A DNA stretch of 19,393 nt from Bacillota bacterium (GCA_029239575.1 JARBUP010000049.1:1-19393), one strand, 5' to 3'. Positions 5,673-14,986 are shown, counted from the first letter of the stretch. Notes: generated by a model from the sequence alone, not told the origin. A program made the numbers and translations.

Positions 5673-5708
5673 TCAAATTATTACTATGAATATTTACGAG
5701 GAGGCAAT

Positions 5709-7079
5709 ATGAAGACGTCAATAATTTTGGCAGCTGGTGAAGGAACAAGAATGAAGTCCGACATTCCTAAAACTTTACATAAAGTTTGCGGTAAAGAAAT
5801 GATTAAATATATTATTGAAGCTGCTGAAAAATCAGAAATAGAAAAAAATGTAGTTGTATTAGGTCATGGAAAAGAGAAAATTAGACAAAGCATAGATAAT
5901 TACAATGTATATACTGTTGAACAACCAATTGGAAATAATGCTCCATATGGTACTGGATATGCTGTAATGGTTGCAAAACAATATATAAATGATGAGGATA
6001 CAGTTGTAATATTATGTGCGGATGGTCCACTAATTACAAAAGAAACTTTAATTAGTTTAATGGAATATCATGAAAAAAATAATTTTGCTGCTTCAGTTTT
6101 AACTGCAAATTTCAATAATCCAAAAGGATTAGGAAGAATAGTTAGAAATGAAGACGGTACAATTGCTAATATAATAGAAGAAAAAGATGCCAATGAAGAA
6201 GTTAAAAAAATAACAGAAATTAACACTGGGATTTTTTGCTTTAAAGGTAAGTTATTAAAAGATGCTCTTAATAAAATAGATACAAACAATTCTCAAAATG
6301 AATATTATTTAACTGATACAGTTAAAGTGTTAAATAAGGACGGATATAAAATTGGAGGATTTGTTTTATTGGATGAATCCGATATAAAAGCTGTTAATGA
6401 TAGAGTTCAGTTAGCAGAAGTAAATAAAATTATGCAGCAAAGAATTAATAAAAAACATATGATTAATGGTGTAACATTAATTGACCCTGATCATGTTTAT
6501 ATAGATGATTCCGTTATAATTAAAAATGATACTGTAATTTATCCAAACACTATTTTAGAACAGGGAACTAAAATTGGATCTGGCTGTACAATTGGTCCAA
6601 ATACAAGAATAATTAATTCAACTGTAATGGATAATGTTAATATAGATAATTCTAAAGTTATAGACTCATATATAGATGATAATACTACAGTGGGACCTTT
6701 TGCATATTTAAGACCGGGTACTATTCTTGGTAAAAATGTAAAAATTGGAGATTTTGTCGAAGTTAAGAAATCTACAATAGGTGATAATTCAAAATCTTCC
6801 CATTTATCATACATAGGTGATGCAGAAGTTGGCAAGAATGTTAATATAGGTTGTGGAGTTGTATTTGTTAATTATGACGGAAAAACTAAAAATAAAACTA
6901 TTGTAGAAGATGGTGCATTTGTAGGAAGTAACTCAAATCTTGTAGCGCCTGTCACTATACATGAAGGCGGATATGTTGCATGTGGTTCTACTATAACTGA
7001 TGATGTGGAAAATGGAGATTTAGCCATAGCAAGAGCAAGACAGGTAAATAAAAAAGGATTAGGAAAAAATAGGTATTAA
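5709..7079 (+). CDS. glmU: Bifunctional GlmU: GlcN-1-P acetyltransferase / GlcNAc-1-P uridyltransferase
   Basis: This 456-residue cytoplasmic enzyme makes UDP-GlcNAc from glucosamine-1-phosphate, acetyl-CoA and UTP for peptidoglycan. The N-terminal uridyltransferase domain has LAAGEGTRM (7-15) and a metal-binding Asp105 in LCADGPLI. From about residue 255 the left-handed beta-helix acetyltransferase domain runs to the C-terminus, with GPFAYLRPGT (329-338), the catalytic-base histidine in SSHLSYIGDAEVG (His365, E. coli His363) and VNYDG (387-391). The uridine-binding loop is unusual: EQPIGNNAPYGTGYAV replaces the common EQLGTGHAV. GAGGAGG four bases before ATG 5709 decides the start, although the frame is open upstream. 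It forms an operon with pth. Confidence 0.96.
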   Translation: MKTSIILAAGEGTRMKSDIPKTLHKVCGKEMIKYIIEAAEKSEIEKNVVVLGHGKEKIRQSIDNYNVYTVEQPIGNNAPYGTGYAVMVAKQYINDEDTVVILCADGPLITKETLISLMEYHEKNNFAASVLTANFNNPKGLGRIVRNEDGTIANIIEEKDANEEVKKITEINTGIFCFKGKLLKDALNKIDTNNSQNEYYLTDTVKVLNKDGYKIGGFVLLDESDIKAVNDRVQLAEVNKIMQQRINKKHMINGVTLIDPDHVYIDDSVIIKNDTVIYPNTILEQGTKIGSGCTIGPNTRIINSTVMDNVNIDNSKVIDSYIDDNTTVGPFAYLRPGTILGKNVKIGDFVEVKKSTIGDNSKSSHLSYIGDAEVGKNVNIGCGVVFVNYDGKTKNKTIVEDGAFVGSNSNLVAPVTIHEGGYVACGSTITDDVENGDLAIARARQVNKKGLGKNRY

Positions 7080-7098
7080 TTTAAAAGGATAGGATAAC

Positions 7099-7674
7099 AT
7101 GTACATTATAGCAGGGCTTGGTAATCCAGGCGATGAATATCATAAAACAAGACATAATGTAGGATTTGATACTATAAATTATCTTGCAGAAAAAAATAAT
7201 ATAAATTTAAATAAATTAAAATTTAATGCTGTTTATGGTGAAATGAATATAAACGGCGAAAAAGTTTTACTGGTAAAACCCGTTACATTCATGAACAGAA
7301 GCGGAGTTGCAATAACTGAAATTATGAATTATTTCAAAATTCCAGCAGAAAATTTAATAGTTGTATATGATGATATAGATATACCAGTTGGAACTTTACG
7401 TATACGTCCAAACGGAAGTGCTGGGACGCACAATGGCATGAAATCTATAATAAACACAATTAAAAGTGAAAATTTTCCCCGTGTAAGGGTTGGAATAGGT
7501 AGAAATCCTAATATGGATTTAGCAGACTATGTACTTCAAAGATTTTCTAATGATGACAGAGTAATAGTAGAAGACATAATAAAATCAGCAGGGGATGCGT
7601 GTGTGGAATTTGTCAAAGAAGGCTTGGACAGTGCCATGCAGAAATATAATATTAAAAAAGTGTCAGAAAAATAA
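7099..7674 (+). CDS. pth: Peptidyl-tRNA hydrolase
   Basis: This 191-residue cytoplasmic enzyme cleaves peptidyl-tRNA released from stalled ribosomes and recycles the tRNA. The family residues are visible: Asn9 in GLGNPG, catalytic His19 in TRHNVGF, Asn66 in FMNRSG, Asp91 in YDDID and Asn112 in HNGMKS. Length is normal. It lies 19 bases after glmU with AAGGATAGGA before the ATG, so it is co-transcribed with glmU. In Bacillus, as I recall, prs and ctc lie between these two genes; both are absent here. Confidence 0.96.
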   Translation: MYIIAGLGNPGDEYHKTRHNVGFDTINYLAEKNNINLNKLKFNAVYGEMNINGEKVLLVKPVTFMNRSGVAITEIMNYFKIPAENLIVVYDDIDIPVGTLRIRPNGSAGTHNGMKSIINTIKSENFPRVRVGIGRNPNMDLADYVLQRFSNDDRVIVEDIIKSAGDACVEFVKEGLDSAMQKYNIKKVSEK

Positions 7675-7698
7675 GTTGTAATTATAAAAAAAATGATG

Positions 7699-7770
7699 TA
7701 CAATTTTATTCTATAATTAAAAATTGTATATAATATTAAGTAAAGATGCGCAAAATGATTTTTGTGCATC
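7699..7770 (+). promoter_or_regulatory. mfd upstream region: two inverted repeats and a -10
   Basis: TACAATTTT (7699-7707) and AAAATTGTA (7720-7728) form a perfect inverted repeat immediately before TATAAT (7729-7734), the best -10 here; no good -35 is visible. In the presumed leader, GATGCGCAAAA (7745-7755) and TTTTGTGCATC (7760-7770) form an 11-pair hairpin with one G-T pair and loop TGAT. No T tract follows. The first repeat may be a weak pth terminator or an operator. Confidence 0.45.
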
Positions 7771-7849
7771 TGTTCATGCTATTTTGTGGAAATACTAATG
7801 TTTAATATTCAAAATATACTTTTGAATTTAAGAAAATGAAGGAAAATAA

Positions 7850-10800
7850 ATGGATAAGGTTTTATTTACGCAATTTCAAAAATCAGATAAATTTAATAAC
7901 GTCGTTGAAAATTTAAACAATAAAAAGCGACAACTAATTCAAGGCATTAATGAAGAAGGGATTGCTTTTTTAACATGCAATTTATTAGATAATACTTATG
8001 ATAAAATATTAATACTTACAAGCAATGAAAGTAAATCTAAAAAATATGAAGATGATTTAAAAGCATATTATAAAGAAACTGATAGACTTCAGCCAAAAGA
8101 ATTTATATTATATAATGTTGATGCATTAAGCCGAGATATAGAATATAAAAGAACTAATACTCTTGATAAAATTGTTTCATCTAAAAAAATGATTGTAACT
8201 GCATCTGTAAATTCTATCATAACACGAGTAATGTCTAAAGATAGATTTAAGGAAAATATTATAGAATTAAAATATGGAAAAAGTTATAATTTAGATGAAT
8301 TAAAACAAAATCTTGTAAAACTTCACTATGAAAGAGTCGATGCAGTAGAAGGTGTAGGACAGTTTTCTATTAGGGGAGGAATATTTGATGTTTTTTCGCC
8401 ATCGGATACAAACCCAGTAAGAATTGAATTTTTTGATGATGAAGTTGATTCAATACGTTCAATTGATTTGAAAACACAAAGATCTGTTAAAAATCAAAAA
8501 TCAGTAAAAATAATACCTTGTAAAGATGTTTTGTTTGAAAAAAGTGAAATTCTTAAAATAAAAGAAGAAGTAGAAAAAGACTATTTTGAAAGAATGTCAA
8601 AAATAAAAGATTTACCTGATTCTAAAGACATTTCAAAAAGGCTTAAATCTTTATTTAATTCTTATTCTCATAAGTTTGATGAAGGACAAATAATTGAAAA
8701 TTCAGATTTATTAGTTCCTTATTTTAAAGATGATTTCGTTTCTATTTTAGATTATTTAGGTGATGATTTTCTTTTAATAGTTGATGAACCTGAAAGAATA
8801 TTAGAAGAAATAAAAATATTAAATGAAAGCTATGATATTAAATATTCGGAACTTTTTGAAAAAGGAGAAATATTTACAAATCAAAGCAAATTATATTTTA
8901 ATGAAAATGAAATAAAAGCTAAAATAGAAGAAAAGAACTTTATTTCAATAAATGGAAAATTAAACAAAACAATAGAAACGGATGAAACTGTTTCTTTAAT
9001 GTTCAAGGAAGCTCCTTTTTATTATGGAAAACTTGAAGATTTATCAAAAGATTTAAATAGATATAAGTATAAAGGTTATAAAATTGCAATAGTTTTAAGC
9101 AATACTGAAAGCTGCACTAAACTACATAATTTGTTAAATGATTATGAAGTAATAACTTCATTGTCAAAAGATCCAAATGTATCTGTTGAAAGCGGACAGG
9201 TAATAATTATACCTGGTGATTTAAAAAAAGGTTTTGAATTTTATGAAAACAAATTAATAGTATTAACCGAAAATGAAGTTTTTGGTTCTATAAGAAAAAA
9301 ATCTCATAAAACTAAAAAAAGTAAAGGTTCAAAAATTGATGTATTTACTGATTTAAAAGTTGGAGATTTTGTTGTTCATGAACACCATGGTATTGGGCAA
9401 TATGTCGGCATAGAAGAAATTGAAGTACAAAATATAAAAAAAGATTATCTTTGTGTTAAATATAAAGGTGAAGATAAGCTTTATGTTCCAGTTGACCAAA
9501 TGTCATTAATTCAAAAGTACATTGGTGGAGATTCCGATAAGCCAAAGCTCAATAAAATGGGTACTGCTGATTGGTCAAAAACAAAAGAACGTTCGAAACA
9601 AGCTATACAAAATATGGCTGGAGAACTTGTTAAATTATACGCTCAAAGAAAAGTTGCAAAAGGTTATCCATACTCACCTGATTCTGAATGGCAGAAAGAA
9701 TTTGAATACAAATTTCCTTTTGATGAAACCGATGATCAGTTAAGATGTATAAAAGAAATAAAAAAAGATATGGAAAGACCATTATCCATGGATAGACTTT
9801 TATGTGGAGATGTAGGATTTGGTAAAACAGAAGTAGCTATGCGTGCAGCTTTTAAAGCTGTTATGGATTCTAAACAAGTAGCCATACTAGTTCCAACAAC
9901 TATACTTGCTCAACAGCATTATACAAATATAGTTGAAAGGTTTAGAGGATACCCTATTAGAATAGAAATGCTAAGCCGTTTCAGAACTCCTAAACAGCAA
10001 ACTAAAATAGTTTCAGATGCAAATAAAGGATTAATAGATGTAATAGTAGGTACTCATAAACTTTTATCAAAGGATATTAAATTTAAAGATTTAGGTCTTT
10101 TAATAATAGATGAAGAACAGCGTTTTGGTGTGAAGCATAAAGAAGCTATTAAAGCATTAAAAACAAATATAGATGTTTTAACTTTATCAGCAACACCAAT
10201 CCCTCGTACACTTCATATGTCCATGATTGGTGTTAGAGATATGAGTTTAATAACTGAACCACCAAGGGATAGGCTTCCTATTCAAACATATGTTATAGAA
10301 TTTAATGAAGGAATAATTAAAGATGCTATAGAAAAAGAATTGTACAGGGGCGGTCAAGTTTATTACGTTCATAACAAAGTTGTAGATATAGATTCAATTG
10401 CTTCAAAGCTACAGCGTCTTCTTCCAGATGCAAGAATTGCTGTAGCACATGGACAAATGGGTGAAAGACAGCTTGAAAATGTAATGCTTGATTTTGTTAA
10501 TAAAGAATATGATATTCTTGTATGTACAACTATAATAGAAACAGGCATGGATATACCTAATGCAAATACTTTAATAATAGATAATGCAGACCATCTTGGA
10601 TTATCTCAATTGTATCAGTTAAGAGGTAGAATAGGCAGAACAAACAAAATTGCATTTGCTTATTTAACTTATGAAAGAGATAAAATGCTTTCGGAGATAG
10701 CTGATAAAAGGTTAAAAGCTATAAAAGAATTTACAGACTTTGGCTCGGGTTTTAAAATAGCTATGCGTGACTTAGAAATAAGGGGTTGCGGAAATATATT

Positions 10801-11404
10801 GGGAGCTGAGCAAAGCGGTCATATGCTTGCCATAGGATATGATTTATATGTTAAATTCTTAGATAGAGCTATAAAAGAAATGCTTGGATCTGGTGAATTG
10901 GAAGAAGAAATTGAAACAAGCGTTGATTTAAGCGTGGATGGCTATATTCCAAATTCATATATAGAAAATGAAGAGCAAAAAATTGAAGTTTATAAAAAAA
11001 TTGCTGCTTCATCTAATAAAGAGGATGTATTAGATATTACTGAAGAAATTATAGACCGCTTCGGAAATCCTCCAAAGCAAGTTAATAATTTAATAAAAAT
11101 TTCATATATTAAAACTCTTTGCCAAAAAATAAAAATAAAATCATTAGCTCAGGTCGGAAATATAGTCAACATAGAAATGAATGACAACTCTGACTTAAAT
11201 ACGAATTTAATAGGATTCTTATTAGATAATTTCAAAGACAAAATTGTATTTGATGTTTCTAAAGGACCTATTATTAAATATAAATTAGATGCTTTAGAAC
11301 AAGACAAAATACTGAAGGATCTTGAAAATATGTTAGAAAAACTAAATAATTTTAAAGCAGAGTCAAAAGCACCTGCTCAGGAGGAAAAGAATGAAAAGAA
11401 GTAA
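7850..11404 (+). CDS. mfd: Transcription-repair coupling factor Mfd
   Basis: This 1184-residue DNA translocase removes RNA polymerase stalled at DNA lesions and recruits UvrA. In order there are a UvrB-like N-terminal module (VGQFSIRGGIFDVFSP around residue 170), the CarD-like RNA polymerase interaction domain (about 502-590, KVGDFVVHEHHGIGQY), a superfamily 2 motor with Walker A GDVGFGKTE (653-661) and DEEQ box (754-757), the helicase C half ending in QLYQLRGRIGR (about 918-929), and the C-terminal TRCF domain. Length is typical. The start has AAGGAA at 7839-7844. The stop overlaps the prsA start by 14 bases, which indicates coupled translation. Confidence 0.97.
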   Translation: MDKVLFTQFQKSDKFNNVVENLNNKKRQLIQGINEEGIAFLTCNLLDNTYDKILILTSNESKSKKYEDDLKAYYKETDRLQPKEFILYNVDALSRDIEYKRTNTLDKIVSSKKMIVTASVNSIITRVMSKDRFKENIIELKYGKSYNLDELKQNLVKLHYERVDAVEGVGQFSIRGGIFDVFSPSDTNPVRIEFFDDEVDSIRSIDLKTQRSVKNQKSVKIIPCKDVLFEKSEILKIKEEVEKDYFERMSKIKDLPDSKDISKRLKSLFNSYSHKFDEGQIIENSDLLVPYFKDDFVSILDYLGDDFLLIVDEPERILEEIKILNESYDIKYSELFEKGEIFTNQSKLYFNENEIKAKIEEKNFISINGKLNKTIETDETVSLMFKEAPFYYGKLEDLSKDLNRYKYKGYKIAIVLSNTESCTKLHNLLNDYEVITSLSKDPNVSVESGQVIIIPGDLKKGFEFYENKLIVLTENEVFGSIRKKSHKTKKSKGSKIDVFTDLKVGDFVVHEHHGIGQYVGIEEIEVQNIKKDYLCVKYKGEDKLYVPVDQMSLIQKYIGGDSDKPKLNKMGTADWSKTKERSKQAIQNMAGELVKLYAQRKVAKGYPYSPDSEWQKEFEYKFPFDETDDQLRCIKEIKKDMERPLSMDRLLCGDVGFGKTEVAMRAAFKAVMDSKQVAILVPTTILAQQHYTNIVERFRGYPIRIEMLSRFRTPKQQTKIVSDANKGLIDVIVGTHKLLSKDIKFKDLGLLIIDEEQRFGVKHKEAIKALKTNIDVLTLSATPIPRTLHMSMIGVRDMSLITEPPRDRLPIQTYVIEFNEGIIKDAIEKELYRGGQVYYVHNKVVDIDSIASKLQRLLPDARIAVAHGQMGERQLENVMLDFVNKEYDILVCTTIIETGMDIPNANTLIIDNADHLGLSQLYQLRGRIGRTNKIAFAYLTYERDKMLSEIADKRLKAIKEFTDFGSGFKIAMRDLEIRGCGNILGAEQSGHMLAIGYDLYVKFLDRAIKEMLGSGELEEEIETSVDLSVDGYIPNSYIENEEQKIEVYKKIAASSNKEDVLDITEEIIDRFGNPPKQVNNLIKISYIKTLCQKIKIKSLAQVGNIVNIEMNDNSDLNTNLIGFLLDNFKDKIVFDVSKGPIIKYKLDALEQDKILKDLENMLEKLNNFKAESKAPAQEEKNEKK

Positions 11405-12344
11405 AAAAATTATCAGCTTAATCTTGGTTTTATGTGTAGCTTTTGCAGTATCAGCATGTTCTAAAGATTCAAAATCAGATTTAATTAATCAAGAAGGAGT
11501 AATTGCTACAGTAAATGGAAAAGCTATTACTCAAGCAGAATATGATGAAAATTTAGCAGCATATAAAAAAATGGTGGAAACTCAATATGGCGAAGGTGCA
11601 TGGGATATGGAAATATCTGAAGGCAAAACTATCGGAAGTTACTATGAAGATGGCGCTATAATGGACAATATGATTTTAGAGTTTGTTTTATTAGATGCAG
11701 CTGAAAAAGCTGGAATTAAAATAACTGATGAAGAACTTAAAACTCAACTTGATACTTATAAAAAGAATTTTGAATCAGATGATGAATATAAAAAATTCTT
11801 AGAATCAAACGGAATGACTGAAGAATATTTAACTGATGCAATAAAAAAAGAATATGTTATAAATCAATATATAAGTAAAGAAATTGAATCTTTACAACCA
11901 ACTGATGAAGATTTAAAAAAATTGTTTGATGAAAATAAAATGGGCCAACAAGTTAGAGCAAGCCATATTTTATTAAATACTGAAGACGAAGCAAAAAAAG
12001 TTAAAGAAAGATTAGACAAAGGCGAAAAATTTGAAGATGTAGCAAAAGAAGTTTCAATAGACCCAAGTAAAGAAAATGGTGGAGATTTAGATTTCTTCTC
12101 ATATTCAGATATGGTTAAACCATTCTCTGATGCAGCTTTTGCAATGGAAATAGGTCAAATAAGTGATCCTGTTCAATCTGAATTTGGATACCATGTAATT
12201 AAAGTAACTGATAAAAAAGTTGATGAAGCTATAACTTTAGAAAGTTCAAAAGAAAGCTTAGTAGAAAATTATAAAAACACAAAATATAATGAATTAATAG
12301 AGAACTTGAAAAATAGTGCAACTATAGAAAAAAAGGAAAAATAG
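11391..12344 (+). CDS. prsA: PrsA-type lipoprotein, parvulin peptidyl-prolyl isomerase
   Basis: This 317-residue protein is predicted to be anchored on the outer face of the membrane. A lipoprotein signal peptide ends in the lipobox VSAC with lipidated Cys23. A SurA_N-like helical region follows. The PpiC/parvulin domain is at about 187-277, with RASHILLNT, GGDLDFFSYSDMVKPF and SEFGYHVIKVTD. It should help secreted proteins fold by cis-trans isomerisation of prolyl bonds. AGGAGG at 11379-11384 inside the end of mfd sets the start. This neighbour of mfd is common in Clostridia, and some relatives take part in spore germination or secretion. The exact role here is not determined. Confidence 0.9.
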   Translation: MKRSKKIISLILVLCVAFAVSACSKDSKSDLINQEGVIATVNGKAITQAEYDENLAAYKKMVETQYGEGAWDMEISEGKTIGSYYEDGAIMDNMILEFVLLDAAEKAGIKITDEELKTQLDTYKKNFESDDEYKKFLESNGMTEEYLTDAIKKEYVINQYISKEIESLQPTDEDLKKLFDENKMGQQVRASHILLNTEDEAKKVKERLDKGEKFEDVAKEVSIDPSKENGGDLDFFSYSDMVKPFSDAAFAMEIGQISDPVQSEFGYHVIKVTDKKVDEAITLESSKESLVENYKNTKYNELIENLKNSATIEKKEK

Positions 12345-12367
12345 ATAATTAGTAAAAAAGTAATTAT
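12345..12367 (+). terminator. Weak AT-only hairpin after prsA
   Basis: ATAATTA (12345-12351) and TAATTAT (12361-12367) form a 7-pair stem right after the stop codon. There is no strong T tract, so terminator function is uncertain. Confidence 0.3.
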
Positions 12368-12390
12368 TTGTAAATATTCGTAAAAAAATG

Positions 12391-12419
12391 TTGCTTAATG
12401 TTAAATTATACTATATAAT
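12391..12419 (+). promoter_or_regulatory. Probable spoVT promoter (sigma-A-like)
   Basis: TTGCTT (12391-12396) and TATAAT (12414-12419) are 17 bases apart. The implied leader is about 155 bases and contains a small hairpin, TATCCT (12452-12457) with AGGATA (12468-12473). B. subtilis spoVT is sigma-G-dependent; I found no clear sigma-G site here. Confidence 0.5.
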
Positions 12420-12581
12420 ACAAAAGCATTTCAGAAACTTTTTTCCAAATATATCCTAATTATATTAAGGATAAAATTCATTTAAATGCAAATAATAGAA
12501 ATTATAGAAATAAAGATACAAATTATTAAGTGAATAATTCATTTTAATATAATTTATTTAAGCGACGGAGGAACGAATAAT

Positions 12582-13103
12582 ATGAAAGCAACAGGAATTG
12601 TCAGAAGAATTGACGATTTAGGAAGAGTAGTTATACCTAAAGAAATAAGAAGGACACTAAGAATTAGGGAAGGGGATCCTCTTGAAATTTTTACTGATAG
12701 AGAAGGCGAAATAATTCTTAAAAAATATTCCCCAATAGGTGAATTAACTGAATTTTCAGGTGAATATGTAGAATCACTTTTTGAAACTACAAGACATACA
12801 GCGATAATAACTGATAGAGATGGCGTAATTGCAGTATCAGGAAGTTCTAAAAAAGACTATACTGAAAAAAGACTTAGTCCAGAACTTGAAAAAATCATTG
12901 AAAGTAGAGAAGTATATCTTGCTTCTGGAAATACAAAACCAATTAGAATTACGGCTAATGAATTTAGTCCAGATAGCTATACTGCTCAAGTTATCGCACC
13001 AATTTTAGTACATGGAGATCCTATTGGATCAGTTATGCTTCTTTCAAAAGAGAAAAATGCAAAAATGGGTGAAATTGAAGAAAAACTTGTAAAAACTGCT
13101 TGA
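12582..13103 (+). CDS. spoVT: Stage V sporulation regulator SpoVT
   Basis: This 173-residue transcription regulator, active in the forespore in known species, tunes sigma-G-dependent genes and spore properties. Residues 1 to about 50 are the AbrB/SpoVT swapped-hairpin DNA-binding domain (MKATGIVRRIDDLGRVVIPKE). The remainder is the GAF-like domain typical of SpoVT rather than of plain AbrB (TAIITDRDGVIAVSG, VIAPILVHGDPIGSVML). GGAGG lies ten bases before the ATG, a slightly long spacing. Together with spoVG it indicates a spore-forming host. It has its own promoter and terminator. Confidence 0.95.
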   Translation: MKATGIVRRIDDLGRVVIPKEIRRTLRIREGDPLEIFTDREGEIILKKYSPIGELTEFSGEYVESLFETTRHTAIITDRDGVIAVSGSSKKDYTEKRLSPELEKIIESREVYLASGNTKPIRITANEFSPDSYTAQVIAPILVHGDPIGSVMLLSKEKNAKMGEIEEKLVKTA

Positions 13104-13108
13104 TAAAG

Positions 13109-13141
13109 AAGATGATTCTAATTATAGACTCATCTTTTTTT
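13109..13141 (+). terminator. spoVT intrinsic terminator
   Basis: AAGATGA (13109-13115) pairs with TCATCTT (13130-13136), followed by T to 13141. Confidence 0.8.
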
Positions 13142-13294
13142 AGTTAAAAAGTAATTAAAAATTTGAGTATATCATTTTAATAAATATAAATAATAACATA
13201 ATAGTTGAATAATGTATTATGAATTACAAATAACATAAATAATAGTTTAATTTAAGTTTTCTGTGGTATATATAATAATATCGATTACATAGAA

Positions 13295-14959
13295 ATGAGG
13301 CAAATATATGAACATAAGATTTTTAGGCGGAGTAAAGAATTTAAAGATAAAAAAATATTACTTGATTGTGGAATGTTTCAAGGGAAGGATGAAGATTTAA
13401 ATTTAGAAGAATTTGAAATTAACCCTTCTGAAATTGATTTTCTATTTTTAAGTCACAGTCACATAGACCACAGCGGAAGAGTTCCATTATTAGTTAAAAG
13501 AGGTTTTAAAGGAATAATATACTCTACAAAACCAGCATATGAATTATGTCAGATAATGTTAGTTGATAGTGCTCACATTCAAGAAACAGAAGCTGAATGG
13601 AAAAATAAAAAAGCTAAACGAACAGGAAGAGCATTAGTAGAACCAATGTATACACAACAAGATGCAATGGATTCATTCAAATATTTCAAACCTGTATTAT
13701 ATGAACAATTGGTAGATGTAAATGAAAATATAACAATTTGTTTTAAAGATGCAGGACATATTTTAGGGTCCGCTATAATTGAAATGTGGTTTAAAGATGA
13801 TGATAATACAATGAAACTTGTTTTTTCAGGGGATTTAGGAATGGATAAAGAGCCATTGTTAAAAGATCCTTCTATTATAGATAAAGCAGATTATTTAATT
13901 ATGGAAGCAACTTATGGAAATAGAATTCATCAAAATGTAGAACAACGTACTGAAGAGTTAATAGAAATAATATTACAAACAATTAAAAGAGGCGGGAATG
14001 TTATAATACCTTCATTTGCTGTAGGAAGAACACAGCAGTTGATATATGAATTAAATAAATATTATGATAAGAAATGTAAAATAAATGGTTCTGAAAATCT
14101 GTTAAGTAAAATACAAGTTTATGTTGATAGTCCACTAGCTACTAAAGCAACAGAAATATTTAAGCAAAATGTTAATGTGTTTGATGAAGAAGCTAAAGAA
14201 TTCTTATTTAATGGTGATCACCCTCTACAATTTGAAAATTTACATTTTACACAATCTGCAGAAGAATCTAAAGAATTAAATATATCAAGAGAACCTAAAG
14301 TTATAATTTCTGCCTCAGGTATGTGCGAAGCAGGTAGAATTAAACATCATTTAAAACATAATCTTTGGAGAAAAGAATCAAGTATTGTTTTTGTTGGTTA
14401 TCAAGCAGAGGGAACTCTGGGCAGAAAAATTGTTGAAGGTGAAAAAATTGTAAAAGTTTTGGGAGAAGAAATTCGTGTAGCTGCAGAAATTCATAATCTT
14501 GAAGGTTTTTCAGGCCATGCTGATAAATTAGCTTTACTTAAATGGCTTAAAGGATTTAAAGAAAAACCTAAAAAAGTTTTTGTAGTACATGGGGAAGCAC
14601 AGTCAAAAGCAGATTTTGCTGCGGAAATAACAAAAGAGTTAGGTATAAACGCTATTGTACCTGTTTATGACCATTTATACAATATTAAAACATATAAAGA
14701 AAATGAAGAAAAAACAGATGGTGTAGTTTCACAAGTAGAAGAAATAGCTTTAGATATTACGCCAAATAAAATGTCAGATAATTTATTAAGTGATACTGAA
14801 AAATTAAAAAATATATTTAATGAAGCTATAATTTCAGCAGAAAAATATTTAAATAAAGAATCATTAAATTTAGAGGATTATAAAAAAATTAAAAATCGTA
14901 TACTTGAATTAGAACAGGATATTTTAAGTTTAACATCAATTAGTATTAATAATAAGTAG
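13295..14959 (+). CDS. MBL-fold/beta-CASP metallo-hydrolase with disrupted N-terminus
   Basis: The longest frame gives 554 residues: an MBL domain with zinc motif SHSHIDH (His54, His56, Asp58, His59), DAGHILGSA and FSGDLG, then a beta-CASP domain (IISASGMCEAGRI, GYQAEGTLGRKI) and the RMMBL segment with GFSGHADK. Relatives are RNA nucleases or uncharacterised hydrolases. The first 14 residues do not fit the family. The ATG at 13295 overlaps a TGAGG ribosome binding site that instead serves ATG 13308 in another frame, and that frame starts MNIRFLGGVK, the expected N-terminus. The conserved TGS-containing strand between that segment and KKILLDCGMFQG is missing. The gene may be a pseudogene, use a -1 frameshift, or hold an assembly error. 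Confidence 0.7.
   Translation: MRQIYEHKIFRRSKEFKDKKILLDCGMFQGKDEDLNLEEFEINPSEIDFLFLSHSHIDHSGRVPLLVKRGFKGIIYSTKPAYELCQIMLVDSAHIQETEAEWKNKKAKRTGRALVEPMYTQQDAMDSFKYFKPVLYEQLVDVNENITICFKDAGHILGSAIIEMWFKDDDNTMKLVFSGDLGMDKEPLLKDPSIIDKADYLIMEATYGNRIHQNVEQRTEELIEIILQTIKRGGNVIIPSFAVGRTQQLIYELNKYYDKKCKINGSENLLSKIQVYVDSPLATKATEIFKQNVNVFDEEAKEFLFNGDHPLQFENLHFTQSAEESKELNISREPKVIISASGMCEAGRIKHHLKHNLWRKESSIVFVGYQAEGTLGRKIVEGEKIVKVLGEEIRVAAEIHNLEGFSGHADKLALLKWLKGFKEKPKKVFVVHGEAQSKADFAAEITKELGINAIVPVYDHLYNIKTYKENEEKTDGVVSQVEEIALDITPNKMSDNLLSDTEKLKNIFNEAIISAEKYLNKESLNLEDYKKIKNRILELEQDILSLTSISINNK
13308..13400 (+). other. Out-of-frame fragment carrying the expected MBL N-terminus
   Basis: ATG 13308, seven bases after TGAGG, opens a 30-codon frame starting MNIRFLGGVK and stopping at TAA 13398-13400. 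This start is normal for the family, but the rest of the gene lies in the -1 frame. A heptamer A AAA AAA (13349-13355) lies in this frame just where the -1 frame continues with ILLDCG. Confidence 0.65.
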
Positions 14960-14986
14960 AGAAGTGGCATATGCCACTTCTTTTTT
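14960..14986 (+). terminator. Terminator after the MBL gene
   Basis: AGAAGTGGCAT (14960-14970) and ATGCCACTTCT (14971-14981) make a perfect 22-base palindrome followed by T to 14986. It begins at the base after the stop codon. Confidence 0.85.

Noticed and set aside
7745..7770. Riboswitch or attenuator in the mfd leader
   Set aside because: It is a single hairpin without a T tract or competing pairing, and matches no riboswitch known to me.
12500..12560. Sigma-G promoter for spoVT
   Set aside because: CATTTTA at 12540-12546 could be a -10, but there is no GNATA-type -35 at the right distance.
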